64,000 bases of DNA from Cytobacillus horneckiae. Its GTDB lineage: Bacteria; Bacillota; Bacilli; Bacillales; Cytobacillaceae. Of this stretch, positions 51,505 to 61,283 are shown in pieces; position 1 is the stretch's first letter; each line of letters opens with the position of its first letter. The stretch spans positions 1 through 64,000 of the forward strand of contig NZ_PISD01000020.1 of assembly GCF_002835735.1 (NCBI RefSeq), written 5' to 3'. Position numbers and translations under genes: made by a program. The notes under the pieces are model-generated. The model had not been told where the DNA came from. It made no database searches and saw only the letters and a list, made by a program, of their open reading frames with translations.

Positions 51505-51930
51505 CCTTAATACCCCCAATAATTTTAGGCAAAATAACCTTTCAAACGTTATTATTTTATACGAAAAATTTTAAAGTATAAAGAAGATTTTTTCGAATGC
51601 TCTCTATAGAAGTCGAATTTTGTCGCTTTGAAATAGAAAGGTAATATTGGAGAATCGGTCAGAAGAAGTCGAGAAAACCCTTGATAATATTGATGATTCT
51701 TTTTATTGGTAATAAAAAGAAAACGCTTCCAATTTGGAGGAATCATCCATTCATCTTTACAAAAAATTAATAATTCTTATAGAATAATTTACAAAAATCC
51801 TGAATGTAATTAAAAGTGATAAAAATGTTGATTTCGCTTGATTTTTCTGATAATATATATTCCTTCTCACTTTCGTTCCGTCATATGTAACTCTCCATTG
51901 CGGCTGAAAAAAATGATTGGAGTGAATCAT
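51505..51930. other. Gap between the DUF47 gene and helD
   Basis: A 426-bp A/T-rich divergent region. It has a minus-strand open frame of 64 codons (51552-51746) without a ribosome site, which I do not consider a gene. Promoters of both flanking genes must lie here, but I could not choose motifs. Confidence 0.4.
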
Positions 51931-52890
51931 ATGTCATCAAATATTCAGCACCCCGACTTTCAGAAAGAATTTCAACGATTAGAATTTACAAAAAGATATA
52001 TGGAGGCCGTAATAAAAACGGCTGAATCAAGTAAAGACCAGTTTCAAGAAAATATGAGGGAATCCTTTAAAGATGCCGATTGGCTAGAATCCAGTCTTGG
52101 CTATTCATCTTTATTAACGGATGCGCGCTTTTTTGCCATGTCTAAAGATGAATTAGAAAGCTTAAAGAAAGCAAGAAACAAACCTTATTTTGCCCGCATC
52201 GACTTCTCTAGAGAAGATCAGGAAACTGGAGAGATTATTTATATTGGCAAAACGTCGTTATACTCAAGGGAAAATCAAGAACAAATTATCGTTGATTGGC
52301 GTTCTCCTATTTCGAACCTTTATTATGAAGGCAGAATTGGGAAGGTTCAATATGATTCATATGAGGAAAGCTTCAAAGGCGAACTCACACTTAAACGGCA
52401 ATTTATGATTGAAGAGGGTAAAATTGAAGAAATCAGGGATATTGATTTAACTACGAATGATCAGCTTCTTCAAGAATCACTTGCCGGCAGTTCAAGTAAT
52501 CGATTAACTGAAATTGTTTCTACCATTCAGGAGGAGCAAAATAAAATAATCCGTGCTGATTTACATAAGCCTATCATTGTCCAGGGCGGGGCGGGCAGCG
52601 GAAAAACAACGATTGCACTCCATAGAATCAGTTACTTTATTTTCCAGTATAAGGAGAATTTCGCTCCAGAGCAGTTAATGATTTTAGCTCCAAGTAAATT
52701 ATTTATAGATTATATTTCAGAGGCTTTACCTGAATTAGGGGTGGAAAGAGTTAGGCAAACAACCTTTGAAGAATTTGTTCAAGTCTGCATTGAAAAGAAA
52801 ATTCGTCTAAAAGAAGACGATCATTTGATTCAAATTCTTGAAAAAGGGGAAAAGCAAGAAACGAAGGATGCTGTAAGGGTATCCAAATGA
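51931..52890 (+). pseudogene. helD: HelD RNA-polymerase-recycling helicase, N-terminal part (frameshifted)
   Basis: 319 residues matching the first ~40% of HelD (YvgS), the UvrD/Rep-like ATPase that removes stalled RNA polymerase from DNA. The N-terminal coiled-coil arm, the DWRSPISNLYYE domain and Walker A GGAGSGKTT (Lys225) are present. The frame stops at TGA inside SK-stop, where full HelD continues. The next frame begins with MKGSKVF, and VSKMKGSKVF would be continuous if one more A were in the AAATGA run. ATG 51931 follows GGAGTG by 8 nt. This is a 1-nt deletion, a sequencing error, or a programmed or coupled split. Confidence 0.85.
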
Positions 52891-54206
52891 AGGGATCAAA
52901 AGTTTTTCATGTGATTATGAATAATTATATAAAGGAAATCTATCAAACCTTTTATCCGGCAGCTGACTTCTTTGTTGATAAATATCGCATTTATAAAAAG
53001 GAGCGCTTTATAAAATTATTACAGGATGATTTTCATTATCTACCATTGTATAGAAGAATTGAAAAGCTAAAGTCGATATTACAGAGTGATGTAAAAAGAA
53101 AAAAGAAAGAAATGCTTAAAAGAATAGAAACGTTTTATGATGAAAAAATCGAAAGGGCATTATATAGTGCTAAGGACCCTGTGAAAAGAAGAGCGTATGT
53201 CTCGGCTGCGCTTGATAAAAAAAGTGAACGTCTGGATAGTATGAAATCAGCTATAAGAACAGCGGTAACCTCCTATATGAAGCAATTTCCGAAAAAAACA
53301 GTGTTTCAATATTATCAGGAATTATTTGAAGAACCTGAAAGGCTGGTTGAGCTATCGCAAAAAGAATTATCTTCTGAAGATGCCGAGCTTTTATGTCAGT
53401 ATAACAAACAGCTATTTTCTAAAAAAATATATGAACGGGAAGATTTGTCGTTGCTCTTGTATTTGCAAGTGAATTTGTTCGGCATTGACAAAGATTTTAA
53501 AGCGAAGAATATTGTGATTGATGAGGCGCAAGATTATACTTTTATGGAGCTGCTTTCTTTAAAAAAGGCTGTAGATACCGATATGTTTACATTGGTTGGC
53601 GACCTTGCTCAAGGTATTCATTCCTATAGAGGGCTAACAAGCTGGAAGGATGTGCAAGCAGACATTTTTCCAAGAGCGACTTATGCTGAATTAAAGAAAA
53701 GCTATCGGACAACAGTGGAAATAATGGAAAAGGCCAATGAGCTATTAAAAATGCTACCATATCATTTTCCGGAAGTAGAACCTATAGTTCGCCATGGGAG
53801 TCCTCCAGAGTTTATTGAACAGGTTGATGCTGAACAATATACGAGCCGCCTTGAGAATTTAATCGAAGGGTTAACATCTGTAAAGTTAAAGACATTTGCT
53901 TTAATCGGCAAGACGATGAAGGACTGTCAAACGCTCTATAAAAGATTTAATAAGCAGAGCTCCAAAAATGTACATTTATTAGGTGAAAATGAGAAAATAC
54001 CAAAGGATGCCATAGTGATTGTACCGGCTTACTTAGCTAAAGGGCTGGAATTTGATGTGGTCATTATTTTCTCTATCGATGAAATTTACTCCAGGCAGTC
54101 AAATCTTGATATTCAATTGCTTTATGTAGCAATGACCAGGCCGCTTCACCGCCTTTATTTTTACGGGAAAAACAAAGAGGATTTTCTAGTTCAAACCAAC
54201 AAATAA
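52887..54206 (+). pseudogene. helD: HelD, C-terminal part (frameshifted)
   Basis: 439 residues continuing HelD in the -1 frame. The RNA-polymerase-inserting middle part is first, then Walker B VIDEAQDYTFMEL, motif III LVGDLAQGIHSYRG, the SYRTTVEIMEKAN region and motif VI LLYVAMTRPLHRLY. The ATG overlaps the upstream TGA as ATGA, so it could be expressed by termination-reinitiation. No independent ribosome site is visible. Both parts sum to about 758 residues, close to full HelD (about 774). A weak GGCGT / ACGCC hairpin follows at about 54230-54265. Confidence 0.85.
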
Positions 54207-54296
54207 GATATTTGCATTAGAAAAAAGGAAGGCGTTCACTGGAATGATATGGGGGACGCCAGCTTTTCTAATGAAAGGAAAGGGGAAAACGAAAAC

Positions 54297-55118
54297 ATGA
54301 ATCATATTACTTCTACGGTTACATTAAATAATGGCATATCTATGCCTCAATTTGGATTAGGCGTATACAAGGTTGAAGAAGGCAAACAAGTAGAAGAAAC
54401 AGTATTGAGTGCGATTGATCTCGGCTACCGATTAATCGATACGGCTGCCTTTTACGGAAACGAGGAAGGCGTTGGCAGAGCGCTTAAAAGAAGCAAAATA
54501 AAAAGAGAAGAGTTGTTTATCACAACTAAGGTATGGAATGATGATCAAGGCTATGATGAAACAATAGCTGCATTTGAGAAAAGTTTGGTAAAACTGGATT
54601 TAGAATATATTGATTTATATTTAATTCACTGGCCGATTTCAGGAAAGTATCGTGATACATGGAGAGCGCTGGAGAAATTGTACAAAGAAGGTAGGGTGAA
54701 AGCGATTGGAGTATGCAACTTTCATCCTCATCATTTAGATAATTTGTTAGCCTCTGCAGAGATTGTTCCTGCGGTGAACCAAGTAGAGCTTCACCCCCGA
54801 TTATCCCAAGAAGAATTGCGGGATTATTGCAATGAAAAAAAAATTAAAGTCGAAGCGTGGGCTCCTATTGCGAGAGGAAAGTTATCTGATGAGCCAACGC
54901 TTAATTATATTGCAAATAAACATGGAAAGACCCATGCACAGATTATACTTAGGTGGCATCTGCAAAATGACGTAATTATTATTCCAAAAACAACGAATTT
55001 AGACCGGCTAAAAGAAAACAGCGATATTTTTGATTTTGAATTAAGTCTGGATGAAATGCAGCAAATAGATACATTAAACTTAGATGCGCGTTATGGGAAA
55101 AATCCAGATGATATGTAG
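54297..55118 (+). CDS. Aldo/keto reductase
   Basis: A 273-residue NADPH-dependent AKR5-like reductase. The catalytic tetrad is visible as Asp and Tyr in RLIDTAAFYGNEEGVG, Lys in FITTKVWNDDQGY and His in LYLIHWP. The cofactor motif lies at IIPKTTNLDRLKENSDIF. Family members reduce glyoxal, methylglyoxal and other aldehydes. ATG 54297 is chosen by alignment to the family N-terminus and by AAAGGGG upstream; a longer in-frame start at 54249 is less likely. Confidence 0.92.
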   Translation: MNHITSTVTLNNGISMPQFGLGVYKVEEGKQVEETVLSAIDLGYRLIDTAAFYGNEEGVGRALKRSKIKREELFITTKVWNDDQGYDETIAAFEKSLVKLDLEYIDLYLIHWPISGKYRDTWRALEKLYKEGRVKAIGVCNFHPHHLDNLLASAEIVPAVNQVELHPRLSQEELRDYCNEKKIKVEAWAPIARGKLSDEPTLNYIANKHGKTHAQIILRWHLQNDVIIIPKTTNLDRLKENSDIFDFELSLDEMQQIDTLNLDARYGKNPDDM

Positions 55119-55274
55119 TGCGAGAAAAAAATTCCCTGTTATGGAAACAATTAATAAAGATCTTATCTTCTAACCTTGTATGAAAAATCCGCCTGCATCA
55201 TATGATATGAGTAAAGTTGTTTATATGTAGGAAGGGGGAAGACCCTTTTCACATCTCATATTAGGAGTGATAAC

Positions 55275-55535
55275 ATGTTTAGCTTTTTATGGGCATTAAT
55301 TATAGGTGGAATAATTGGATGGGTTGCAGGTTTAATCACAGGAAGAGATGTACCTGGCGGAATAATTGGTAATATCATTGCAGGTTTTGTAGGTGCCTGG
55401 CTTGGGACGCTAATCCTTGGAGATTGGGGACCAGTCGTTGCCAATTTTGCAATTATCCCTGCTATTATTGGGGCAATTGTACTTGTATTAATTGTAAGCT
55501 TCATTCTCAGATCAATGAGAAAATCCACCGATTAA
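55275..55535 (+). CDS. GlsB/YeaQ/YmgE-family stress membrane protein
   Basis: An 86-residue protein with three hydrophobic helices and the Gly-rich pattern GGIIGWVAGLITG, PGGIIGNIIAGFVGAWLG and GAIVLVLIVSFI. This is the transglycosylase-associated (Transgly_assoc) family, linked to general stress in many Bacillales. TTAGGAGTG lies upstream of the ATG. I could not identify a convincing sigma-B promoter. The biochemical role is unknown. Confidence 0.9.
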   Translation: MFSFLWALIIGGIIGWVAGLITGRDVPGGIIGNIIAGFVGAWLGTLILGDWGPVVANFAIIPAIIGAIVLVLIVSFILRSMRKSTD

Positions 55536-55549
55536 TTGTAAACCGATGG

Positions 55550-55583
55550 AAAAGCTGCCGAATTTCTCTCGGCAGCTTTTTTA
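55550..55583. terminator. Terminator after the GlsB-type gene
   Basis: AAAAGCTGCCGA and TCGGCAGCTTTT form a 12-bp stem followed by T residues. It may serve the convergent yhcT gene as well. Confidence 0.9.
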
Positions 55584-55611
55584 CTTTGGTAGTTATCAAT
55601 AGCTAGAGCCG

Positions 55612-56526
55612 CTATTTTACCGCTGATTGGAAATAAGGTAGAAGTTCACTTGGCGGAGGGCAGATGACCTTTATCATTTCTTTCGTAAATGGATGCGGCC
55701 ATTCAAGCTTTGCAGCATGCAGTGCTTGTCTGTTAAATAGCGGCTTCCCGCCATATAACTCGTCTCCAGCCAGCGGATGGCCAATATAGCTTAAATGGAC
55801 ACGTATTTGATGCGTACGGCCGGTATCGAGCTGACATTTAATTAAAGTAAGCTTTTCTTTAGGAAATTTTTCAATCACCTCAAAATTTGTTTTAGCACTC
55901 TGACCAGAAGAAGACACGCGACGCCTTGTTGCGTGATGACGATCTCGACCGATTGGCTGTTCAATAACACCCTTGTTAATGTTTACAATTCCATGGACTA
56001 ATGCATAATATGTTCTTTTAATTACTCTTTCTTCAAGTAGCTTATCAAGAATGGCCCCAGCCAGCGGGTGCTTTGCAAACAGAATCGCACCGGAAGTATT
56101 TTTGTCCAAGCGATGGATATGTTTTATATTTCTTAATTCTCCGATTGCTTGCATATGAAATGTGGCGGCATTAGCTAATGTATCATTTTGATCATTTGAA
56201 TTTGGGTGAGTGTCCATATTTGCAGGCTTATTAAACACAGCGAGGTGATCATCTTCGTATAGAACTTCAAGCTCGTAATAAAAAGGGGCTAAATGAATCT
56301 TTTCTTCTTTAAATAGTCGTATTTGCAGTTTATCTCCTCTTTTTATAGGGAGATGCCAGGCAATCTTTTCTCCATTTAGCTTTACGTCATTTTCCATTCT
56401 CATTTGATGAATCAATTTCTTTGGTGCATGCCAATAATCCTTAAAAAGCTCCTGCGGATTATACATTTCCCATTCGGCAGGGATAATGATTTCATACCAA
56501 TCACCAGTACGTTTTGTTGTTACCAT
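55612..56526 (-). CDS. yhcT: RluA-family RNA pseudouridine synthase YhcT
   Basis: A 304-residue pseudouridine synthase. The catalytic Asp lies in the motif HRLDKNTSGAILF. LDTGRTHQIRVHLSYIGHPLAGDELYGG is the C-terminal signature, given here with its key elements TGRTHQIR and HPLAGD. An S4-like N-terminal part is weak. The modified RNA is not known for this paralogue. The start has GGAAGG upstream. In B. subtilis yhcT is beside yhcU, as here. Confidence 0.93.
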   Translation of the reverse strand: MVTTKRTGDWYEIIIPAEWEMYNPQELFKDYWHAPKKLIHQMRMENDVKLNGEKIAWHLPIKRGDKLQIRLFKEEKIHLAPFYYELEVLYEDDHLAVFNKPANMDTHPNSNDQNDTLANAATFHMQAIGELRNIKHIHRLDKNTSGAILFAKHPLAGAILDKLLEERVIKRTYYALVHGIVNINKGVIEQPIGRDRHHATRRRVSSSGQSAKTNFEVIEKFPKEKLTLIKCQLDTGRTHQIRVHLSYIGHPLAGDELYGGKPLFNRQALHAAKLEWPHPFTKEMIKVICPPPSELLPYFQSAVK

Positions 56527-56812
56527 AATTTACTTCCTTCCAGAATCACATATTCTCCTTTAGCAATTCATAAATATTATTTTAACGAAGCAGCGGCGAT
56601 TTTTAAAGCTAGTTGTGAGTAAATTGGTGCTGTCAACGGTTTTGCATATGATGATATGACTTAAGTAAAAAAGGTAAGTGATGCTTTTCCTCAGGGAATC
56701 CTGCTGTTTTTCGCCTAAACTATGGCGATAATTACCACGCAAGAAAGGCTGAAGATTATGCTATTCTTATGCTATTACAGATATTACAAGGTGAACAAAG
56801 GGTGGGTTTTTT

Positions 56813-57199
56813 GTGAAGGTAGTTTTCGCATCAACTGCTGAACAAGAGCAGCAAATTGAAGAGCTAGTAGAAAAAATGTATTCTGATATTTTTCCGATTT
56901 ATTTCGAGGAAGAGGAAATTAAAGAATTTGAAAGCATGGATATTTTAAAGCCATCCAAAGAGTATTTTGGAACTCTAAAAGAGGCGTATCAGGTAATAAC
57001 CGGCTTGCAGACGATTCTTCATATTTTGGAGAATAATGCACTTAAAAATCAACATGAAACAATCTTTAATAAAAATGTAAAAATTTTAGAAGAATTCGGT
57101 GTTTCTTTTCCTTTTGCTTTTCATCATTTTTATGAAGAGAAATCATTGAGTAAAGTAGACAATAGCATCTATAAAGCAAATTGCGAATTTCTTCAATAA
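56813..57199 (+). CDS. yhcU: YhcU-like protein (DUF5365)
   Basis: A 128-residue acidic protein starting at GTG after GGGTGG. The N-terminus KVVFASTAEQEQQIEELVEK and the helical C-terminus around ITGLQTILHILENN fit the YhcU family of Bacillaceae, which lacks a known function. It is placed beside yhcT on the opposite strand, as in B. subtilis. No signal peptide or membrane segment. Confidence 0.75.
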   Translation: MKVVFASTAEQEQQIEELVEKMYSDIFPIYFEEEEIKEFESMDILKPSKEYFGTLKEAYQVITGLQTILHILENNALKNQHETIFNKNVKILEEFGVSFPFAFHHFYEEKSLSKVDNSIYKANCEFLQ

Positions 57200-57206
57200 A
57201 TAGAAA

Positions 57207-57246
57207 CGGCGAAGGGAAGATGAAAGGTTTCCTTCGCTTTTTTTGT
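57207..57246 (+). terminator. Terminator after yhcU
   Basis: GCGAAGGGA and TTTCCTTCGC form a stem with a 10-nt loop, followed by T8. Confidence 0.88.
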
Positions 57247-57387
57247 GCATTCATTGTGGTATCTAAAAAGCAAAAGGGTAATTGAAAAATAAATACCCAT
57301 TTTAAAATCTTTCTCATACATTAATGGGCAGTAAAACACCACTTCAAGGATTCCTAGAGAATACATAAATGAATTAGATTTCCTATC

Positions 57388-57540
57388 CTAATTGTGAAGT
57401 TGAAGCAATGTCTTGTAATTTTTTAAAGGTTCCAAAATATTTCTATATTGATCTCCTCCAACATCATCAATAATTTCTTTTGCAGCCGACAGGTTGGAAG
57501 TTGCTACATCCGTTGAAAGAATCTTATACAATTCGTACAT
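57388..57540 (-). pseudogene. 50-codon ORF, probably the C-terminal remnant of a gene
   Basis: On the minus strand an ATG at 57540 opens 50 codons with good coding character: an amphipathic helix around STDVATSNLSAAKEIIDDVG and a second around YRNILEPLKNYKTLLQL. A TAA precedes the ATG and there is no ribosome site, so this looks like the preserved end of a decayed gene. I do not recognise the family. The rest of 57247-57788 appears non-coding. Confidence 0.4.
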
Positions 57541-57788
57541 TTAGTACGTTTGCAAAACAATTAGTTTTGGTTAAATGAGCAAGATAATGAAATTATGGGG
57601 TTTGATATATATAGTTGATTTTCTTGATTTTTGTGGATTAGTAATACTTGATTAGCGGAATTGTCATTTTCTTATGGTACTATCGGGGCAGTTTTGTGGC
57701 AGGATAAATGGATAGTAGCATTGAATAAAAAGCTATAAACAAAACAGTGAAGAATAACTATAAAAGGAAAGGGCAAGGGGGCAATAAA

Positions 57789-58037
57789 ATGAAGAAATAT
57801 ATTTTTTATTTAGCTAGTTTTATGATACTGTATTTCATATTTCAACTGGGATCTGGCTTATTATTAACAATGTTTTATACTCCGGATTTGACAGCGGCTT
57901 ATTATCCGTCAACAAACAATATACAAGAAGTAAATTTCGGTAATGTATTACCTTTACAATTCGTGTTTATTTTAATCATTGCGTCGAGATCATTTATATT
58001 AACAGAAAGAGTATTTAAACTTAAAAGTAGAGTTTAA
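57789..58037 (+). CDS. Small two-helix membrane protein
   Basis: An 82-residue protein. Helix 1 is about YIFYLASFMILYFIFQLGSG and helix 2 about LPLQFVFILIIASRSFIL, with a short polar loop containing TPDLTAAYYPSTNN and a basic C-terminus. AAGGGGG lies 8 nt before the ATG, which is why this start is preferred to one 42 nt upstream. I do not recognise a family. A second small membrane protein follows, 120 nt downstream. Confidence 0.7.
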   Translation: MKKYIFYLASFMILYFIFQLGSGLLLTMFYTPDLTAAYYPSTNNIQEVNFGNVLPLQFVFILIIASRSFILTERVFKLKSRV

Positions 58038-58156
58038 AGCTGTAAAATTGAACAAATAGTTTCCTAATCCTAGCGTAGTTTGTGCACTTTAAGTACTTTT
58101 CTTATGTCACAAACGGGGCAGGTGAGGAAACTAATTCACAAAAAGGGGGAAAAAAA

Positions 58157-58381
58157 GTGAATTTATTACTTTGCATAACAGTTGGTTTCATCATAATCGG
58201 ATTTGTTATTCTCGTTTCTATGAAAAAAAGTATGGAAAGCAAGCTCACTTTTATAAAAAGAAATATTGAAACTGAGAAAAGTTTAACTACACCGATCGTT
58301 TGGTGGATAGTGGGAACTACAGTTTGGGGAATAGTGAGTATCCTCCTTATTGTATGGTGGTTTTCTCTACATATGAAATAG
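58157..58381 (+). CDS. Small two-helix membrane protein
   Basis: A 74-residue protein starting at GTG with AAAGGGGGA 6 nt upstream. Helices are about LLLCITVGFIIIGFVILVS and VWWIVGTTVWGIVSILLIVW, joined by a basic linker (KKSMESKLTFIKRNIETEK). Family unknown. With the preceding gene it could form a small membrane module; no partner genes help. Confidence 0.65.
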   Translation: MNLLLCITVGFIIIGFVILVSMKKSMESKLTFIKRNIETEKSLTTPIVWWIVGTTVWGIVSILLIVWWFSLHMK

Positions 58382-58538
58382 TAATAGTAAAGATTATAAT
58401 GTTCCAAATAAACTATCGTTTGATTAACAGTGCATAAGCATGCTATAAGTGTTAAAGGAGCAGGGATATTTTTGCTATTTAATTTTGGGATAAAGGTTTG
58501 GCCTGGTATCCTTCTAATGAGAGGATTTGAATTCAAAT

Positions 58539-59522
58539 ATGATAGATAATTTTTGGCGTGATTTACCACGACCTTTTTTTGTACTGGCACCAATGGAAGA
58601 TGTGACGGATGTTGTTTTTCGCCATGTAGTGAGTGAAGCGGCCAGACCTGATGTGTTTTTTACAGAGTTTACAAATACGGAGAGTTATTGTCACCCAGAG
58701 GGGAACCATAGTGTGCGTGGGCGTTTGACTTTTACAGAGGATGAACAACCGATTGTTGCCCATATATGGGGGGATAAGCCTGAATACTTTCGACAAATGA
58801 GTATTGGTATGGCGAAACAAGGCTTTAAGGGTGTGGATATCAATATGGGCTGTCCTGTACCTAATGTGGCAGGGAATGGCAAAGGAAGCGGACTTATCTG
58901 TCGACCCGAAGTTGCAGCAGATTTAATACAAGCAGCAAAAGCAGGAGGATTACCTGTAAGTGTGAAGACAAGGCTTGGTTACACTGATGTAGACGAATGG
59001 CACGACTGGCTAAGGCACATATTGAAACAAGATATTGCTAATCTTTCTATTCATCTGCGTACAAGAGAGGAAATGAGCAAAGTAGATGCCCATTGGGAAC
59101 TAATTCCGGAAATTAAGAAGCTTCGTGACCAGGTGGCGCCAGATACACTTTTGACGATTAACGGGGATATCCCTGACCGTCAAACCGGCTTGAAACTTGC
59201 TCAACAATATGGTGTGGATGGGATTATGATTGGGCGTGGTATTTTCAAAAATCCATTTGCCTTTGAAAAGGAGCCGAAAGATCATAGTAGTAAGGAATTG
59301 CTTGATCTCTTAAGGTTGCATCTGGATCTCCATGATAAATATTCAAAGCTAGAACCGCGTCCGTTCAAGCCTCTTCCTCGCTTTTTTAAGATTTATGTCC
59401 GTGGCTTTAAAGGGGCAAGTGAATTAAGAAATCAATTGATGAGCACAAAGTCAACAAATGAAGTGCGTGCATTGCTCGATAACTTTGATAGCATAAATTT
59501 TGATGGGATGGAGGAACAGTAG
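58539..59522 (+). CDS. tRNA-dihydrouridine synthase
   Basis: A 327-residue flavoenzyme of the Dus family that reduces uridine to dihydrouridine in tRNA D-loops. Characteristic features are LAPMEDVTD at the FMN site, [20 protein letters not shown] with the catalytic Cys, [27 protein letters not shown] and [12 protein letters not shown]. This is not the dusB downstream of folK; it looks like the second Dus often found in Bacilli. The start is uncertain: ATG 58539 or TTG 58527, with a GAGAGG site placed between ideal distances for the two. Confidence 0.92.
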   Translation: MIDNFWRDLPRPFFVLAPMEDVTDVVFRHVVSEAARPDVFFTEFTNTESYCHPEGNHSVRGRLTFTEDEQPIVAHIWGDKPEYFRQMSIGMAKQGFKGVDINMGCPVPNVAGNGKGSGLICRPEVAADLIQAAKAGGLPVSVKTRLGYTDVDEWHDWLRHILKQDIANLSIHLRTREEMSKVDAHWELIPEIKKLRDQVAPDTLLTINGDIPDRQTGLKLAQQYGVDGIMIGRGIFKNPFAFEKEPKDHSSKELLDLLRLHLDLHDKYSKLEPRPFKPLPRFFKIYVRGFKGASELRNQLMSTKSTNEVRALLDNFDSINFDGMEEQ

Positions 59523-59890
59523 GAGTATCCCCAATCAAGGTAAAAACGGAGTAAATCATCTATGCAGCATGTATCGTAAGCTAAACATTGACGTGGAATC
59601 CTTGGTAAAATACACATTGCAGATGTGAAGACTTACCTAAACTGTTTTTTTTACAGAGTTTAGCTGAGCTACACCTTAATAATGTCCATTTGATGCTTGA
59701 CTAGGATCAAGCATAAAGCGGTGCATGACAAGCTTTTAAAAAGAAATGAAAATTGATAGTGGAATTAAATGTAATCAGCATATCAGACGCTAAAAATAAA
59801 GTGTCTGATATGTTTTTTATTTATGGGGGATTTTACTTAATTATAGATTTTTGATCGTAAATTAATTTAACTGAATAGAACTTAACCACC
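59523..59890 (+). other. Long gap after dus
   Basis: Here 368 bp hold no ORF with a ribosome site. The only clear element is the terminator at 59779-59819, which could end the dus transcript 257 nt after its stop codon. Confidence 0.5.
59779..59819 (+). terminator. Strong terminator downstream of dus
   Basis: CATATCAGACGC and GTGTCTGATATG form a 12-bp stem with a G-T pair, followed by T6. Confidence 0.9.
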
Positions 59891-59926
59891 TAAAAAGAGC
59901 CTTGCTATATGAAGCAAGGCTCTTAT
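59891..59926 (-). terminator. Terminator of the thiol-oxidase operon
   Basis: AAGAGCCTTGC and GCAAGGCTCTT form a perfect 11-bp stem. On the minus strand the stem is followed by T5. Confidence 0.9.
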
Positions 59927-59968
59927 ATTTTCATATCAAATTCACGTTACAGCGGTAGAAGTTTCATT

Positions 59969-60439
59969 TTATTTAGAATGCTCATTAAACCAATCTTCGA
60001 AAACCGCTTTATTTTGATAGCCTGTGATTCTTGCCACTTCTTTGCCATCTTTATATTGCACAATTGTAGGCGTTTGAGTTATGCCATAGTCATCCCAGCC
60101 TTCTTCAAATTCAAGAAGATTATACTGCAATAAGTCAACACCCATATCTTCTGATAAAGGTGAAACAACAGGAGTGGTTTTTTTACAATGAGGGCAAGTT
60201 GGGCTAAAGAAATACACAGTTGCGTCGCCATCATCGGATAACTCATCATTAAGGTCAGCTGGAAGGACAATATTACTGTAATTTGGATCATCGAGCTGTT
60301 TTACTGTTTCAGGGTGAAGCTTGCTTTTCCCATATGGATTATTACCAGATACTTTTTCTTCGTTCTGCATTTTAGTTAGAATGCCTACCCCGGCAAATAA
60401 TAAAACAATAATAGCTAAAAAGATGATGACTTTTTTCAA
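59969..60439 (-). CDS. Membrane-anchored thioredoxin-fold thiol oxidoreductase (CPHC)
   Basis: A 156-residue protein with an uncleaved N-terminal membrane anchor (about 1-21) and an extracytoplasmic thioredoxin fold. The active site is CPHC (Cys82, Cys85), and the cis-Pro is in TQTPTIV. CPHC is typical of DsbA-type oxidases. Its start overlaps the stop of bdbC by 4 nt, so the two are translationally coupled. It is most likely the partner that BdbC re-oxidises. B. subtilis pairs BdbC with BdbD; this short, thioredoxin-like version differs from BdbD. Confidence 0.88.
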   Translation of the reverse strand: MKKVIIFLAIIVLLFAGVGILTKMQNEEKVSGNNPYGKSKLHPETVKQLDDPNYSNIVLPADLNDELSDDGDATVYFFSPTCPHCKKTTPVVSPLSEDMGVDLLQYNLLEFEEGWDDYGITQTPTIVQYKDGKEVARITGYQNKAVFEDWFNEHSK

Positions 60440-60879
60440 TGAGCTTCCTCCTTCGTTTTTCTATAAATCATTAAACTGCAAATAAAAATAATGATAAAAG
60501 CAATCAGCGCAAGAAACGGGATGGTAATAAATCCAAGCCAATTAATATATTGACCTGTGCACGGGACCCGTCCACAGGCTGGGGCGATGTCTGAAAGGAA
60601 TGACAATTTTTGTAAACCGTAATGATATAATGAGATAAGGCCACCGATGCCTGATAATATCATTGTATAAAGACTAATGCGGTAGTCTTTTTTGACGACT
60701 GCAATCCCGAGAATTACTACAAACGGATACATAAGAATACGTTGATACCAGCATAGTTCACATGGCTCATATTGTCTGATTTCGGAAAAGTATAAACTTC
60801 CGAACATAGCAATTACTGAGGCAGCCCAAGCAGAGAAAAGTAAATTTTCACGGCTATCTTTTTTCGGTTTTTGTTCCAT
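60436..60879 (-). CDS. bdbC: Thiol-disulfide oxidoreductase BdbC/DsbB type
   Basis: A 147-residue DsbB-family membrane protein with four hydrophobic helices. Two redox pairs are intact: CELC (Cys40, Cys43) and Cys102/Cys107 in PACGRVPC. It passes electrons from an extracytoplasmic thiol oxidase to quinone. AAGGAGAAG lies upstream of the ATG. Cotranscribed with the CPHC protein that follows. Confidence 0.93.
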   Translation of the reverse strand: MEQKPKKDSRENLLFSAWAASVIAMFGSLYFSEIRQYEPCELCWYQRILMYPFVVILGIAVVKKDYRISLYTMILSGIGGLISLYHYGLQKLSFLSDIAPACGRVPCTGQYINWLGFITIPFLALIAFIIIFICSLMIYRKTKEEAH

Positions 60880-61283
60880 AAGCTTCTCCTTAACTAAAAA
60901 AATTTAAAAAGGTGTACATTTTTAAGCCAGCTCAGCGTCAAAACTTTTTTGCCTTTCCTTTAACACATTAAAAATTATACGTTTGTCAATAACATAATGT
61001 AAATGTAGCCGCCAATGATTCGGAAAATGTTCAAAAAAATAACATACTTTTCGCAAATTTGCACGGTTGTTTGTGAAAACAATGAAATAAGCTATCACAA
61101 TCATAGCATAATATAAGAAGGATTATAAATAAGTAAAATAGGGTATAAGAAATGAGTGTATTTGACGCAGCAGCTGGCTGCGCATCCATTCAAAGCTAGT
61201 AAAGTCAGGGATTGCGGACAATAATAGCAAGCTTGATTTGATTACTGAAATGTACTGCATAAGTATTTAAAGGGGCGTTTAAC
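60880..61283. other. Gap between bdbC and yhcX
   Basis: This 404-bp divergent region is A/T-rich. A minus-strand frame of 60 codons (60922-61104) has no ribosome site and I do not call it a gene. No clear terminator or riboswitch motif was seen. Confidence 0.4.

Noticed and set aside
51552-51746. 64-codon minus-strand frame in the DUF47-helD gap
   Set aside because: No ribosome site, A/T-driven composition, no recognisable feature.
55119-55274. Sigma-B promoter before the GlsB-type gene
   Set aside because: GTTTAT and GGGGAA occur, but only about 10 bp apart, too close for a sigma-B promoter.
59690-59760. Third copy of the islet-flanking sequence
   Set aside because: Only a short AAGCATAAAGC match is shared, which is too little to distinguish from chance.
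60922-61104. 60-codon minus-strand frame after bdbC
   Set aside because: No ribosome site before the ATG, and codon use looks like A/T-rich intergenic DNA.
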